A DNA stretch of 64,000 nt from Vreelandella zhanjiangensis DSM 21076 (GTDB lineage: Bacteria > Pseudomonadota > Gammaproteobacteria > Pseudomonadales > Halomonadaceae), in contig NZ_KB898654.1 in the NCBI RefSeq assembly GCF_000377665.1, forward strand, positions 124,001 through 188,000, read 5' to 3'. Shown one piece after another: positions 27,110-35,858 of this stretch (the stretch's first letter is position 1; the number at the start of each line of letters is the position of its first letter). Made by a program: the position numbers and the translations under genes. Below the pieces are notes generated by a model. The model had not been told where the DNA came from. It did not search any database and was given only the letters and a program-made list of their open reading frames with translations.

Positions 27110-27187
27110 ATAAAGTACCTACCGTATCTAAAGTACTTAGAACATTTAAAGTATCTAGAACATCGAAAGAACCTAAAGCAGCTTAAG
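27110..27187 (+). repeat. 18-bp imperfect tandem repeat, about four units
   Basis: Consecutive 18-base units start at 27110, 27128, 27146 and 27164. The two central ones (CTAAAGTACTTAGAACAT and TTAAAGTATCTAGAACAT) differ at three places and the outer ones are more decayed. As 18 is a multiple of 3, one plus-strand frame reads a hexapeptide repeat (LKYLEH) and stops at 27188-27190. That frame could start only at a TTG (27086) without a ribosome site. It lies just upstream of the YghU-like gene. Confidence 0.7.
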
Positions 27188-27242
27188 TAACCGTTTTTTT
27201 GCCATGTTGGCACTGCCCATGAAACAACACAGCGAGGCTATG

Positions 27243-28103
27243 ATGAGCGATACTTCTTACACCCCACCGCGCGTTTGGAAATGGGAACCCGGCAATGGCG
27301 GCAAGTTTGCCAACATTAACCGCCCCATTGCAGGTCCGACTCACGATAAGCCCTTGCCCGTGGGAAAACATCCGCTTCAGCTCTACTCACTGGCCACCCC
27401 TAATGGCGTTAAAGTGACCGTCATGCTTGAGGAGCTTTTAGAGAAAGGCATTGAAGCCGCCGAGTATGATGCTCACTTGATCAAGATCGGTGACGGCGAC
27501 CAGTTCGGCAGCGGGTTTGTCGAGGTGAATCCCAACTCAAAAATTCCTGCGCTGATGGACCATAGCACCAACCCGCCCCAGCGTGTTTTCGAGTCAGGCG
27601 CCATTCTGCTTTACCTGGCTGAGAAGTTTTCAGCGTTTTTGCCCAGCGACCCGGCCAAACGTACCGAGTGCCTTTCCTGGTTATTCTGGCAAATGGGTAG
27701 CGCCCCCATCCTAGGCGGCGGATTCGGCCACTTTTACGCTTACGCCCCGGAAAAATACCAGTACCCCATTGATCGTTACACCATGGAAGTAAAACGCCAA
27801 CTAGACGTGCTGGACCGCCACTTGGCCGATAACCGTTATATGGCGGGAGATGAGTACACTATCGCCGATATGGCGATTCACCCCTGGTATGGCGCCTTGG
27901 TAAAAAATCGCGTATACGAAGCGGCTGAATTTCTTGAAGCCCATACCTACAAGAATGTCATGCGCTGGGCTGATGAGCTTGATGCACGCCCTGCCGTTCA
28001 GCGTGGCCGCATGGTGAACCGCACGTTTGGAGAGCCCAGCGAGCAGCTACATGAACGCCACGATGCCAGTGACTTTGAGCTTAAAACCCAAGATAAGCTC
28101 TAA
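27243..28103 (+). CDS. yghU: glutathione S-transferase, YghU-type disulfide-bond oxidoreductase
   Basis: A 286-residue GST of the nu class, close in length and motifs to E. coli YghU (288). The N-terminal extension RVWKWEPGNGGKFANINRPIAGPT (read in parts, 7-30) and the thioredoxin-fold stretch HPLQLYSLATPNGVKVTVML are diagnostic. The all-helical domain follows from about 130 (LFWQMGSAPILGGGFGHFYAY). GAGG 5 bases before ATG 27243 supports this start over upstream in-frame ATGs. It acts on glutathione disulfides or organic hydroperoxides in the cytosol. Confidence 0.9.
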   Translation: MSDTSYTPPRVWKWEPGNGGKFANINRPIAGPTHDKPLPVGKHPLQLYSLATPNGVKVTVMLEELLEKGIEAAEYDAHLIKIGDGDQFGSGFVEVNPNSKIPALMDHSTNPPQRVFESGAILLYLAEKFSAFLPSDPAKRTECLSWLFWQMGSAPILGGGFGHFYAYAPEKYQYPIDRYTMEVKRQLDVLDRHLADNRYMAGDEYTIADMAIHPWYGALVKNRVYEAAEFLEAHTYKNVMRWADELDARPAVQRGRMVNRTFGEPSEQLHERHDASDFELKTQDKL

Positions 28104-28153
28104 ACGATAAGGCACCGCTTCACAGCCCAAAACTCAATCAGATAGCGCAGCAA

Positions 28154-28184
28154 TAAAAAAACGGCCCCTGGAGGCCGTTTTTTT
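28154..28184. terminator. bidirectional terminator between convergent genes
   Basis: Stem AAAACGGCC/GGCCGTTTT with loop CCTGGA (28167-28172) is flanked by A and T runs on both sides. It lies between the YghU-like gene and the convergent small membrane protein gene, and can serve both. Confidence 0.9.
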
Positions 28185-28196
28185 ACATGGAAGATA

Positions 28197-28514
28197 CTAC
28201 TGCACCCGGGAATTATTTAACGCGTAGTTCCATACCCGGTAAACATAAAAAATATAGCCAATCCCAAAGGTCACCAGCGAAATCAGTATCCACAAGATGA
28301 TGTGGCCAATATTGCTGAAAATATTGATATCACACACCATTTTTCGCTCGGCACCCGTGGTTTGATCAATGACGGACGTGCGGTTAATCACAAAACGGGC
28401 AAACGAGTAAGGAAAGAAAAACAGCGCGATCCCAAGGGTAAGAATACTCAGCACCAGCCACAGCAGCAGATGCCCAATGATGTCGAAAATCGACAAGTTT
28501 GCTTTAATAGTCAC
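28197..28514 (-). CDS. small membrane protein with duplicated two-helix unit
   Basis: A 105-residue protein with two copies of one unit: IFDIIGHLLLWLVLSILTLGIA (about 9-30) and IFSNIGHIILWILISLVTFGIG (about 65-86), each followed by an aromatic amphipathic stretch ending near VINRT and YALNN. The shape resembles DUF898/DUF6693-type inner-membrane proteins. The duplicated GHxxLWxxxSxxTxGI motif is clear in the sequence; the function is unknown. Confidence 0.75.
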   Translation of the reverse strand: MTIKANLSIFDIIGHLLLWLVLSILTLGIALFFFPYSFARFVINRTSVIDQTTGAERKMVCDINIFSNIGHIILWILISLVTFGIGYIFYVYRVWNYALNNSRVQ

Positions 28515-28618
28515 GTTAAGCCCTTAGCGGATGTTCTTAGGAATAGTTAAGCGGCGCAGATTACCACCGCTGGCAGGCCTCGGGAATGTTTATAAGTAAA
28601 CGCTTAAGGGTTTATGGA

Positions 28619-29224
28619 TTACTGTGAGGAGTGGCGCACATCTTTAAGGCTTGAGTGATCGTGTTCGTCGCTTTCCTTTACCACGCTTAATGAGCCGTCG
28701 GTTTCCAATATAACCGCATGGGCGGCTGAAACACTGCTTAGCCCGTTGCTGCGTATGGCCGCTCGCACTTCATCCTGGGTAACTCGCGCCTTGTGCAGTG
28801 CCTGGGTAAGAAACTCACCGCGGTAAAGCAGCATTAAAGGCTCACCGGTCACCAGCTTTTTTACCCACCGCTTACGTACACTCAACCAGGTAATCGCGAA
28901 CTGAAGAAAAATCAGTAGCCCCAGAGCTAGCGCCCCTTCCGCCAGCGCCACCTGTTTGGAAAGCAGAATGGTCGCAAGCGTCGAGCCCAATGCAACGGTC
29001 ACGATCAGGTCAAATGCATTCATTTTCGAAAGCGTGCGATTGCCTGAAAGGCGTAGAAAAATGACCAATACGACGTAAGCCAGTAAACCGACAATCAGCG
29101 TACGAAAGAGGTTTTCCCAACCATTAAAAAACATAGGCTTAATAACATCCTTGTTAGCGGGCACATTAAGTGCCGAATATTGAGTGTCTTTTGCCTCTGA
29201 TAAGCTAGCGTCAATTGGCGGCAT
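28619..29224 (-). CDS. DUF421 / YetF-family membrane protein
   Basis: A 201-residue inner-membrane protein. A soluble leader of about 30 residues precedes three hydrophobic helices (about 38-58, 66-86, 92-112). A cytosolic DUF421 domain follows (LMLLYRGEFLTQALHKARVTQDEVRAAIRSNG, read in parts), ending in an acidic/His-rich tail (DEHDHSSLKD). The RLSGNRTLSKMNAFDLIVTVALGS signature between helices identifies the family. A start at an internal Met (29134) is possible but lacks a ribosome site. The function is unproven. Confidence 0.85.
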   Translation of the reverse strand: MPPIDASLSEAKDTQYSALNVPANKDVIKPMFFNGWENLFRTLIVGLLAYVVLVIFLRLSGNRTLSKMNAFDLIVTVALGSTLATILLSKQVALAEGALALGLLIFLQFAITWLSVRKRWVKKLVTGEPLMLLYRGEFLTQALHKARVTQDEVRAAIRSNGLSSVSAAHAVILETDGSLSVVKESDEHDHSSLKDVRHSSQ

Positions 29225-29256
29225 CTGCCAGGTTGGAAACCTAAGATATTAAGAAC

Positions 29257-29580
29257 TCAGTCGGACTGACGTTGCCACCAATCGGCATATGAGCTGTTAT
29301 GCGGAGCAACGCCGGTTTCGTCGGGCGCATTATCGTCCCACCAGACAGGCCCACGTTCGCCTAATGCTTCTTTGGCGGCTTGTACGTTATTGCGCGCCTG
29401 GCGTAACGCCTCATCATCTTCTTGCTGCTTGGCGGTTTTTACCGCGCGGCGAGCCTTCATGAGCTCATTGACGTGGGCTTGTCTTTCATCTTCATCCAAG
29501 TGTGGATTAGTACAGCGCCACAAGCGGTTTTTGGCGACAAAATAGCGCCCATCTGGGGTATGTAGGTAAGTATTAGCCAT
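29257..29580 (-). CDS. conserved hypothetical protein, charged coiled coil
   Basis: A soluble 107-residue protein. The start (YLHTPDGRYFVAKNRLWRCTNPHLDEDERQ) resembles a small beta unit. A long charged helix (about 32-78, alternating Lys/Arg/Ala/Glu) and a C-terminal WWDDNAPDETG segment follow. Such proteins are common in gammaproteobacteria but have no assigned role known to me. It is separated by 32 bases from the YetF-like gene and may be co-transcribed with it. Confidence 0.7.
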   Translation of the reverse strand: MANTYLHTPDGRYFVAKNRLWRCTNPHLDEDERQAHVNELMKARRAVKTAKQQEDDEALRQARNNVQAAKEALGERGPVWWDDNAPDETGVAPHNSSYADWWQRQSD

Positions 29581-29699
29581 GGGGTTTCTCGTCAGCTGCC
29601 ATAACGAATGCCCTTAGGGTTTGTACGAAAAGTCGCATGGAGGCATCTTGCTCTGCCTCCATTGCGCCTGGACTCGCCTAATGATTAAAGCTTTATCCG

Positions 29700-30689
29700 T
29701 TAGAAGCTGCGGGATAGCGTAACGGCGCCGTATTTATCCTGCTGTTCCTGGCCATCAAACTCTCGCGTGCGCTCTACGGCCGCGTAGGTAACCTGCCACT
29801 GATCCCAGGCAAGTGCCAGACCTGCCGAGGCTTCGCCCACCCACTCCTTACTATCAACCGAGTGGCTGCTGGAGAACACATTGCCATCCAACGTTAGGTT
29901 ATGTGCCACATAGTAGCCTTCGACGTTAGCAAATAAGTACCACTGCCAGCCGGTGGTGCTTGTCATCCGGCCACGATTTCCAGGGTTGGGCGTTAGCGTC
30001 GGGATACCACTGGCATCATCGCCCCAACGTACGCTATAGCCGGCGCTTGCGTAGGTATTAAGGTTACCCAGCGCCACGCTGAGGCTAGGACCATGAGCAA
30101 AGCGCTTACCTGCCAGCGGAACGTTATGCCACCACTGGCGGCGCATGGTCACGTTAAGCAGCGGCTCATCGCCTAGCTGGTTGTCCCAACCGCTGGGTCG
30201 ATCACTATTGGTAAAACGGTGCACTTCACGCTGCACGCTATCGGCAAGTGATGAGGGCCCGACCAGACCGATATCTAAATGCAGATCCGTTGCCTGCTGC
30301 CAGCGCCCCATGGGTATATCTTCATAAAGCGATAGGCCGCCATACACCAGGCCAGCATAAGGGCGATCATCTTCAATCAGCTCGGAACGCCTAATATCAT
30401 CTGGCGTATAAATTTGATGCACCAGCCGAAAGGCCACGGTATCTGCCTGTCTGATCAGGCCATCAGGCAGCGAGGTGGCTAAACGCTGGGTCCAGGTTTC
30501 AGGGCTGGGCTTGAAGGCCCAGTTAAGCTCGAAACCGCTGGTAAAGTGGCCATCATCGTTACTCGCCAGACCATCGTTCTCATGCTTGACGGAGATAACG
30601 TTGTTATCTGCATGAGCGAAAGCAGGCAATAGGCTCATCGCTGCTACAAGGGGAAGCAGACGCCAGGCAGGCAGGCAGGATTTGTGCAT
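29700..30689 (-). CDS. LpxR-family lipid A deacylase (outer-membrane barrel)
   Basis: Outer-membrane beta-barrel of 329 residues predicted to remove 3'-acyloxyacyl chains from lipid A. The signal peptide ends AFAHA (about residue 27). Active-site features of LpxR are seen: KHENDGL (Asn38-Asp39), HFTSGFEL (Thr50) and the His-bearing SVQREVHRF. The last residue is Phe, as in barrel proteins. The ATG at 30689 has AAGGA 8 bases upstream and starts the signal; a longer frame to 30788 is not credible. Confidence 0.85.
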   Translation of the reverse strand: MHKSCLPAWRLLPLVAAMSLLPAFAHADNNVISVKHENDGLASNDDGHFTSGFELNWAFKPSPETWTQRLATSLPDGLIRQADTVAFRLVHQIYTPDDIRRSELIEDDRPYAGLVYGGLSLYEDIPMGRWQQATDLHLDIGLVGPSSLADSVQREVHRFTNSDRPSGWDNQLGDEPLLNVTMRRQWWHNVPLAGKRFAHGPSLSVALGNLNTYASAGYSVRWGDDASGIPTLTPNPGNRGRMTSTTGWQWYLFANVEGYYVAHNLTLDGNVFSSSHSVDSKEWVGEASAGLALAWDQWQVTYAAVERTREFDGQEQQDKYGAVTLSRSF

Positions 30690-30925
30690 TGCTCGTTCCT
30701 TGAGTGAAGGGCAAACCGTGTTGACGCCTAACCAGACGCCAACAAACATTGCTGATTGTATGTAAATGTGCAAAAAGATAGCAAGCAAACGAGGCTAATT
30801 ATCTTAAACAAACGCCATTTAAAGCTCTTTTCTTAAAAAAACCTAATCCTGGCTTTTTTATAGCGTAGTAGGACCTTTAAGCAGCTGGGCTAAGTAAGAG
30901 CGTAGTAGAACTTGCCCAAGGAAGC

Positions 30926-31465
30926 TTAACGATCGCCTAAAAGCCACTGGGGAGTAATTTCATGCTGGCCAGTTTCATCAGTGATAAACAGCGACCCTTC
31001 ACTAACCATGATGGCCCAGTTGATCGCCCGAGGCAGGTTTTGAGCAATGGTTGCCAGCGCTTCTTGAGGCAAGGCCGCCACGTGAACATTTTTAAGGTTG
31101 GTCACACTGGGTAACACTTTGTTTTCCCACACATCAATACGCCCGTAGGCAAGCAGCGATACCCGCTCGGCACGCCGCGAGCACCACGTCAGGCGCTCGG
31201 CATCCGGCAAACCTACTTCAATCCAGTGGAGTACTCGGCCATCCAGGCTTTTTTCCCACAGAGCGGGTTCATCCACATCGGAAAGCCCGCGCCCAAACGC
31301 GATCGCTTCGCTGTACCAAAGTACATAGGCAATTAACCGCGCGCTCATCCGTTCTTCTGTTTCAGAAGGGTGACGAGCCACGGTAAACCGTAACGTTTCA
31401 TATACCCCACGATCCAAATCGGTGAGGTTGATATCGACTTTATAAGGCGTTGCGCTAAGGGCCAT
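30926..31465 (-). CDS. yaeQ: YaeQ family protein
   Basis: A 179-residue cytosolic protein matching E. coli YaeQ (181) across its length: start MALSATPYKVDINLTDLDRG, core RFTVARHPSETEERMSARLIAY, IEVGLPDAERLTWCSRRAERV and end ITPQWLLGDR. The family has a PD-(D/E)XK-nuclease-like fold without a firm function. ATG 31465 reproduces the family N terminus; the frame extends 22 residues further upstream without support. Confidence 0.9.
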   Translation of the reverse strand: MALSATPYKVDINLTDLDRGVYETLRFTVARHPSETEERMSARLIAYVLWYSEAIAFGRGLSDVDEPALWEKSLDGRVLHWIEVGLPDAERLTWCSRRAERVSLLAYGRIDVWENKVLPSVTNLKNVHVAALPQEALATIAQNLPRAINWAIMVSEGSLFITDETGQHEITPQWLLGDR

Positions 31466-31656
31466 GGGTTTTTCCATCGGTAAATATTCGCTAGGGTTTG
31501 CGCGAAAAGTAGCTGAGCGAAGACCAGACAAGGAAAAAATCAGTGAAAAAACGGAGTTTACTTGTGTAAATGAGTATTTTGATCTGGTTTTTAACGCCGT
31601 ATGGTCGAGCGCAAGCAGTTTTCGTACAAAGCCTAGTTTACCTGATGCATCGCCGG

Positions 31657-32352
31657 TTATGGGCAGGCCTTACGATAATCGGCGGTTAGCGTACCCTGCT
31701 TTAGCGTATCTGCTTCATGGCTGGGCTCACGCCAGCGCTCTTCAAGTGCGTCCTGGTACCACACCTGCATGGCTGGCTGTGCCAGCATGTGTTTTACGTA
31801 TGCTTGGGATGCTTCGCTCAGCGGCAAACCAAATGTTTGCACACGAAATACGACAGGCGCGTAAAAGGCGTCCACCGCGGTAAAGTCTTTACCGGCTAGA
31901 AAAGGCCCGCCAAAGCGTGAAAGCCCCTGCTGCCACTGTTCATCCAGCCGCGCCATATCGGCCTTGAGAGCACTCGATAAATCATCAAGCGCAACGCGCG
32001 CCCCGCAGTTCATGGGGCATTCATTTCGCAAGGTCGCGAAGCCGCTATGCATTTCGGCGCTGGCCGAGCGTGCCCAGGCGCGTGCTGCGACATCCTGTGG
32101 CCACACCTTAGAGTGCTGCTCGGCCACATACTCAATAATGGCAAGCGAGTCCCACACGGCGATATCTTTATCGACCAAGCACGGTACTAACGCTGAGGGC
32201 GAAAAGCGTTTAAAGGTGGCGTAGCTTACGCCGGTCCCGCCTTCAAATGGCATAACGTGCTCGTTAAAGGGGATATTGAGCGCCTTCATCAGCACCCAGG
32301 GGCGTAGCGACCATGAAGAGTAGTTTTTATTGGCGATATAAAGATCAAACAT
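31657..32352 (-). CDS. glutathione S-transferase family protein
   Basis: A 231-residue GST. The thioredoxin-like domain (1-80) begins LYIANKNYSSWSLRPWVLMK, with the active Ser in NKNYSSWSLRP. The helical domain (about 90-215) has FGGPFLAGKDFTAVDAFYAPVVFR, where the conserved N-capping Asp is seen. It belongs to the group with the LRPWVLMKALxIPF signature; the substrate is unknown. It stands alone with its own promoter region. Confidence 0.88.
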   Translation of the reverse strand: MFDLYIANKNYSSWSLRPWVLMKALNIPFNEHVMPFEGGTGVSYATFKRFSPSALVPCLVDKDIAVWDSLAIIEYVAEQHSKVWPQDVAARAWARSASAEMHSGFATLRNECPMNCGARVALDDLSSALKADMARLDEQWQQGLSRFGGPFLAGKDFTAVDAFYAPVVFRVQTFGLPLSEASQAYVKHMLAQPAMQVWYQDALEERWREPSHEADTLKQGTLTADYRKACP

Positions 32353-32541
32353 GAATACCTCATTTTAAAGAGACCAAGCGAGAAGTGCGCCACTGGTAAA
32401 AACAAATACTCAATGAAATTAGAGATAAACAGTATATCCCTCCCCAGCCAAAGTTCTGTAGAGCGCTTTTGACGATTTTGGCATTTTTTTATGGCTAACT
32501 TAAACCAAGGTCGTGTATCCAAGGAGCTGCCAATCTATACG

Positions 32542-32569
32542 ATGTTACCGATAACATTACCGGTAACAA
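32542..32569. promoter_or_regulatory. tandem GntR-type operators upstream of the idonate/gluconate operon
   Basis: Two overlapping palindromes, ATGTTACCGATAACAT (32542-32557) and CATTACCGGTAACA (32555-32568), place their TTACCG(A/G)TAA cores 13 bases apart. The second core is identical to that of the gntK operator. They lie 25-50 bases before the permease ATG, where a bound repressor would block transcription. Confidence 0.78.
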
Positions 32570-32593
32570 ACCTTCCCTTATTGGAGCGCTCGC

Positions 32594-33973
32594 ATGGATG
32601 GTTGGACTCAAACGATGTCCGCAGGACCGCTGCTAGGCATTGCAGCCGTAGCAGTGTTGGCCCTTTTGATATTGATCATCAGATTTAAGATGCATGCTTT
32701 TCTGGCCCTGATGCTAGTGAGTTTATTGACGGCGCTAGCCACCCAGATTCCGGTCAACGCCATTGTTCCGACGATGGTGAATAGCTTTGGAGGAACGCTA
32801 GGCGCGGTTGCTCTATTGGTTGGACTAGGCGCCATGCTGGGCAAGCTGGTGGAGCAATCGGGGGGCGCCAAAGCCCTCGCCGATAAAATGATCGACCTGT
32901 TCGGTGAGAAACGCGCGCCTTTTGCCTTGGGCATTACCTCACTGTTGATGGGTTTTCCGATCTTTTTTGATGCGGGCTTGATCGTTATGCTCCCCATCAT
33001 CTTTGCCGTGTCACGCCGTCTGGGTGGCCCTGTCCTGCTTTACGCCATGCCCGCCGCTGCGGCGTTCTCGGTTATGCACGTATTTCTGCCGCCTCACCCA
33101 GGCCCTGTTACCGCATCAGAACTTTATAATGCGAACCTGGGATTGCTACTGCTTGCCGGTGTGGTGATTGCGTTTCCACTCTGGTGGATATCAGGCTATA
33201 TGTGGGGGAAAATCGTCGCTAAGCGCTACCCCTTCCCTCTCGCTGGCTCGCTGTTCGGTGAAGTAAGCGATGACAGCGTTACCAACCCGCCTTCGGTCAG
33301 CGTGGTTATCAGCATGCTGTTGCTGCCGCTTGTGCTGATTTTCATGAATACCGGCTTAGACTTCCTACGCTCAATGGGTGTTGTCGATAGCGACGCGCTA
33401 TGGTTCCAGTTGCTCTCAGCGGTCGGTAACACACCGGTGGCGCTGCTTATTTCAACGCTAGTGGCCATGCTAGTACTAGGTCGTCGTCAGGGTATCGGGG
33501 GCAGCGCGTTGGAAAAAGTGCTGGACTCTTCCTTAGGCCCGATTTGCTCGGTAGTACTGATTACCGGCGCCGGCGGCATGTTCGGTGGCGTGCTTCGAGC
33601 GTCAGGCATTGGCGACGCCTTATCTAACTCCCTCAGCGATATTGGTCTTCCGATCATTCTGGCAGCTTACGTGATTGCCGTGATTATGCGCCTGGCTCAG
33701 GGTTCGGCTACCGTGGCGTTGGTAACCGCTGCCGGACTCATGGCGCCCGCCGTGATTGGCGGTGATTTTACCTCCATGCAGGTAGTGGCGATTACCCTGG
33801 CAACGGCAGCGGGCTCTGTCTTTGCGGGGCATGTCAACGACTCTGGGTTCTGGCTGGTTGGCCGCCTCCTGGGTATGGACGTCAAGACGACACTCAAGAC
33901 CTGGACAGTTCAGCAAGCGCTTGAATCCGTTGTCGGCTTTATATTCGCATACATTATTTTCATGCTGTTTTAG
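32594..33973 (+). CDS. gluconate/idonate:H+ symporter, GntP family
   Basis: Inner-membrane permease of 459 residues with about 12-14 helices. Family signatures are MHAFLALMLVSLLTALATQIP, GLGAMLGKLVEQSGGAKALA, LPPHPGPVTASELYNANLG and ARLAQGSATVAL-like IMRLAQGSATVALVTAAGL. It imports gluconate and/or L-idonate or 5-ketogluconate; the idnO and idnD genes downstream suggest idonate among them. Two GntR-type operators precede it. Confidence 0.93.
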   Translation: MDGWTQTMSAGPLLGIAAVAVLALLILIIRFKMHAFLALMLVSLLTALATQIPVNAIVPTMVNSFGGTLGAVALLVGLGAMLGKLVEQSGGAKALADKMIDLFGEKRAPFALGITSLLMGFPIFFDAGLIVMLPIIFAVSRRLGGPVLLYAMPAAAAFSVMHVFLPPHPGPVTASELYNANLGLLLLAGVVIAFPLWWISGYMWGKIVAKRYPFPLAGSLFGEVSDDSVTNPPSVSVVISMLLLPLVLIFMNTGLDFLRSMGVVDSDALWFQLLSAVGNTPVALLISTLVAMLVLGRRQGIGGSALEKVLDSSLGPICSVVLITGAGGMFGGVLRASGIGDALSNSLSDIGLPIILAAYVIAVIMRLAQGSATVALVTAAGLMAPAVIGGDFTSMQVVAITLATAAGSVFAGHVNDSGFWLVGRLLGMDVKTTLKTWTVQQALESVVGFIFAYIIFMLF

Positions 33974-33982
33974 GTGAACACG

Positions 33983-34753
33983 ATGACCAAAGCACTTTTC
34001 GATATTAGCAACCGTTTAGCACTAATAACCGGGTCCTCAAGGGGCCTGGGCAATGCGCTTGCCAGGGGGCTTGCTTCACAAGGAACTCGCGTCATTTTGC
34101 ACGGCCGAGATCTAGACCGCGTGAAGGAGGAAGCCCACAACATCGCTAAGGAGACAGGCGCCAGCGTTGAAGCCGTCAGCTTCGATGTCACTGATGCCCA
34201 GGCGACCCAGCAAGCCGTGGAAGCCCTTATCGATCAATTCGGCGTTCCGGATATCTTGGTCAATAATGCAGGGCTTCAACGCCGAGCGCCGTTCAACGAA
34301 TACGCGATACACGATTGGGATGCACTCATCGCCACTAATCTGTCGAGCCTGTTTTACGTATCCCGTGCCTTGACTCCCGCCATGAGTAAACGTGGCTCAG
34401 GTAAAGTCATCAACATCGGCTCGGTACAGTCCAAGCTTGCCCGCGAAACCATTGCCCCTTATTCAGCAACCAAAGGCGGCGTTGTGCTACTCACACAGGG
34501 TATGGCTGCCGATTTGGCGCGCTTCAACATTCAAGTCAACTGCATTTCGCCCGGTTACTTCAAAACCGAAATGAACACCGCGTTATGGCAAGACCCAAGC
34601 TTCAATCAGTGGGTGGAAAAACGCACTCCTGCACAACGCTGGGGGCATTTCGATGAGCTGGTGGGCACGCTGGTCTATCTGTGCTCGGATGCTTCGAGCT
34701 TCGTGTCCGGACAAAATATTTTTGTTGATGGCGGCATGACCTCGGTGGTTTAA
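33983..34753 (+). CDS. idnO: 5-keto-D-gluconate 5-reductase (SDR), IdnO-like
   Basis: Short-chain dehydrogenase of 256 residues reducing 5-ketogluconate to gluconate. The NAD(P) motif is ITGSSRGLGNALARGLA (15-31), NNAG near 91, and the catalytic Ser/Tyr/Lys are in NIGSVQSKLARETIAPYSATKGG (about 140-160, read in parts). ATG 33983 is preferred to a GTG at 33974, because AGGTG, which overlaps the permease stop, then has a 6-base spacing. Translation is probably coupled to the permease. Confidence 0.9.
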   Translation: MTKALFDISNRLALITGSSRGLGNALARGLASQGTRVILHGRDLDRVKEEAHNIAKETGASVEAVSFDVTDAQATQQAVEALIDQFGVPDILVNNAGLQRRAPFNEYAIHDWDALIATNLSSLFYVSRALTPAMSKRGSGKVINIGSVQSKLARETIAPYSATKGGVVLLTQGMAADLARFNIQVNCISPGYFKTEMNTALWQDPSFNQWVEKRTPAQRWGHFDELVGTLVYLCSDASSFVSGQNIFVDGGMTSVV

Positions 34754-34785
34754 CCTCCGAGAACCGCCCTTTGGGATGAAACGCC

Positions 34786-35796
34786 ATGCAAGCATTAGTT
34801 ATTCACGGCAAGCAGGATCTGCGCGAAGAGAGTCTCTCCCTTCCCGAGCTAGCAGCGGGAAAAGTTCGGCTGCGCATGGCCTTTGGCGGCATTTGCGGCT
34901 CGGACCTGCACTATTATCATGAAGGGGCCAACGGCGCTTTTATCGTGCGCGAACCGCTGATCCCTGGCCACGAGATGGCAGGCTTAGTCGAGGAAGACCC
35001 GAGCGGCAAACTGGCCCCAGGAACACCGGTGACCCTGCACCCCGCCACCTTTGGAAAAAGCCAGCCAGGCATTGAGGGCAAGCCGCACTTGTGGCCGGAA
35101 GGCGCCTACCTGGGCTCTGCCTCTACCTGGCCGCATACCCAAGGCGGCATGAGTGAGTATCTGGATGTGGATCCCGGTATGGTACGGGTTCTGCCTTCCT
35201 CTCTTCCGCTCAAGCGCGCCGCCCTGGCCGAACCGCTGGCGGTTGGCCTGCACGGCATTGAAGTGGCTGGCGGTGTCGAGAAGCAGCGGGTGCTGGTTTG
35301 CGGCGCAGGCCCCATCGGGCTGCTGGCAGCGGCAGCGGCGCTAGCCAAGGGCGCTTTAGAGGTGAGCATTACCGATGTGCTGGAAGGCCCGCTTTCTCGG
35401 GCGCGCGCGCTTGGCGTGCAGCGCACTTACCGTATCGGCGAAGATGAGGTTCCCCAAGAAGCATTCGACGTGGTGCTGGAGTGTACCGGCGTACCGGCCT
35501 CCATCAACGGCGCGATCCTGGCGGTTCGCCGTGCCGGCGTTATTGCCCAGATTGGCATGATGCCCGCTACCCCGCAGCCGCTTGCTCTGGCACCGCTGAT
35601 TGCCAAGGAAGTTCAGCTACGCGGCTGCTTCCGCTTTCATGATGAAATCGATGACGCGATTGCGCTGCTGGCCGCCGATGCACGCTTTGATGATGTCATC
35701 ACTCACGTGCTGCCCGCCGCTGATGCCCAGAACGCCTTTGCCATCGCCAAGGATTCTGAAATCTCCGGCAAGGTGCTGATCGAACTCTGGCCGTAA
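34786..35796 (+). CDS. idnD: L-idonate 5-dehydrogenase, MDR family
   Basis: Medium-chain dehydrogenase of 336 residues that oxidises L-idonate to 5-ketogluconate. The catalytic zinc residues lie in GGICGSDLHYYHEGANGAF (Cys about 38) and IPGHEMAG (His-Glu about 65). The NAD-binding GAGPIGLLAAAAAL is near 170. Oddity: the four-cysteine structural-zinc lobe of E. coli IdnD is absent, replaced by a Cys-free stretch (TFGKSQPGIEGKPHLWPEGA, about 88-107). It is the last gene of the operon and completes an idonate-to-gluconate route feeding GntK. Confidence 0.88.
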   Translation: MQALVIHGKQDLREESLSLPELAAGKVRLRMAFGGICGSDLHYYHEGANGAFIVREPLIPGHEMAGLVEEDPSGKLAPGTPVTLHPATFGKSQPGIEGKPHLWPEGAYLGSASTWPHTQGGMSEYLDVDPGMVRVLPSSLPLKRAALAEPLAVGLHGIEVAGGVEKQRVLVCGAGPIGLLAAAAALAKGALEVSITDVLEGPLSRARALGVQRTYRIGEDEVPQEAFDVVLECTGVPASINGAILAVRRAGVIAQIGMMPATPQPLALAPLIAKEVQLRGCFRFHDEIDDAIALLAADARFDDVITHVLPAADAQNAFAIAKDSEISGKVLIELWP

Positions 35797-35815
35797 CGTT
35801 CCAGAGCACATAATA

Positions 35816-35844
35816 GAAGAAGCGGGCCATGGCCCGCTTCTTTT
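35816..35844. terminator. bidirectional terminator, perfect palindrome
   Basis: A 22-bp perfect palindrome (35819-35840, arms GAAGCGGGCCA) is followed by a short T run on the plus strand. It lies 20 bases after idnD and 15 bases after the convergent enoyl-CoA hydratase gene. Confidence 0.85.
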
Positions 35845-35858
35845 GGTTAATACTGCAC

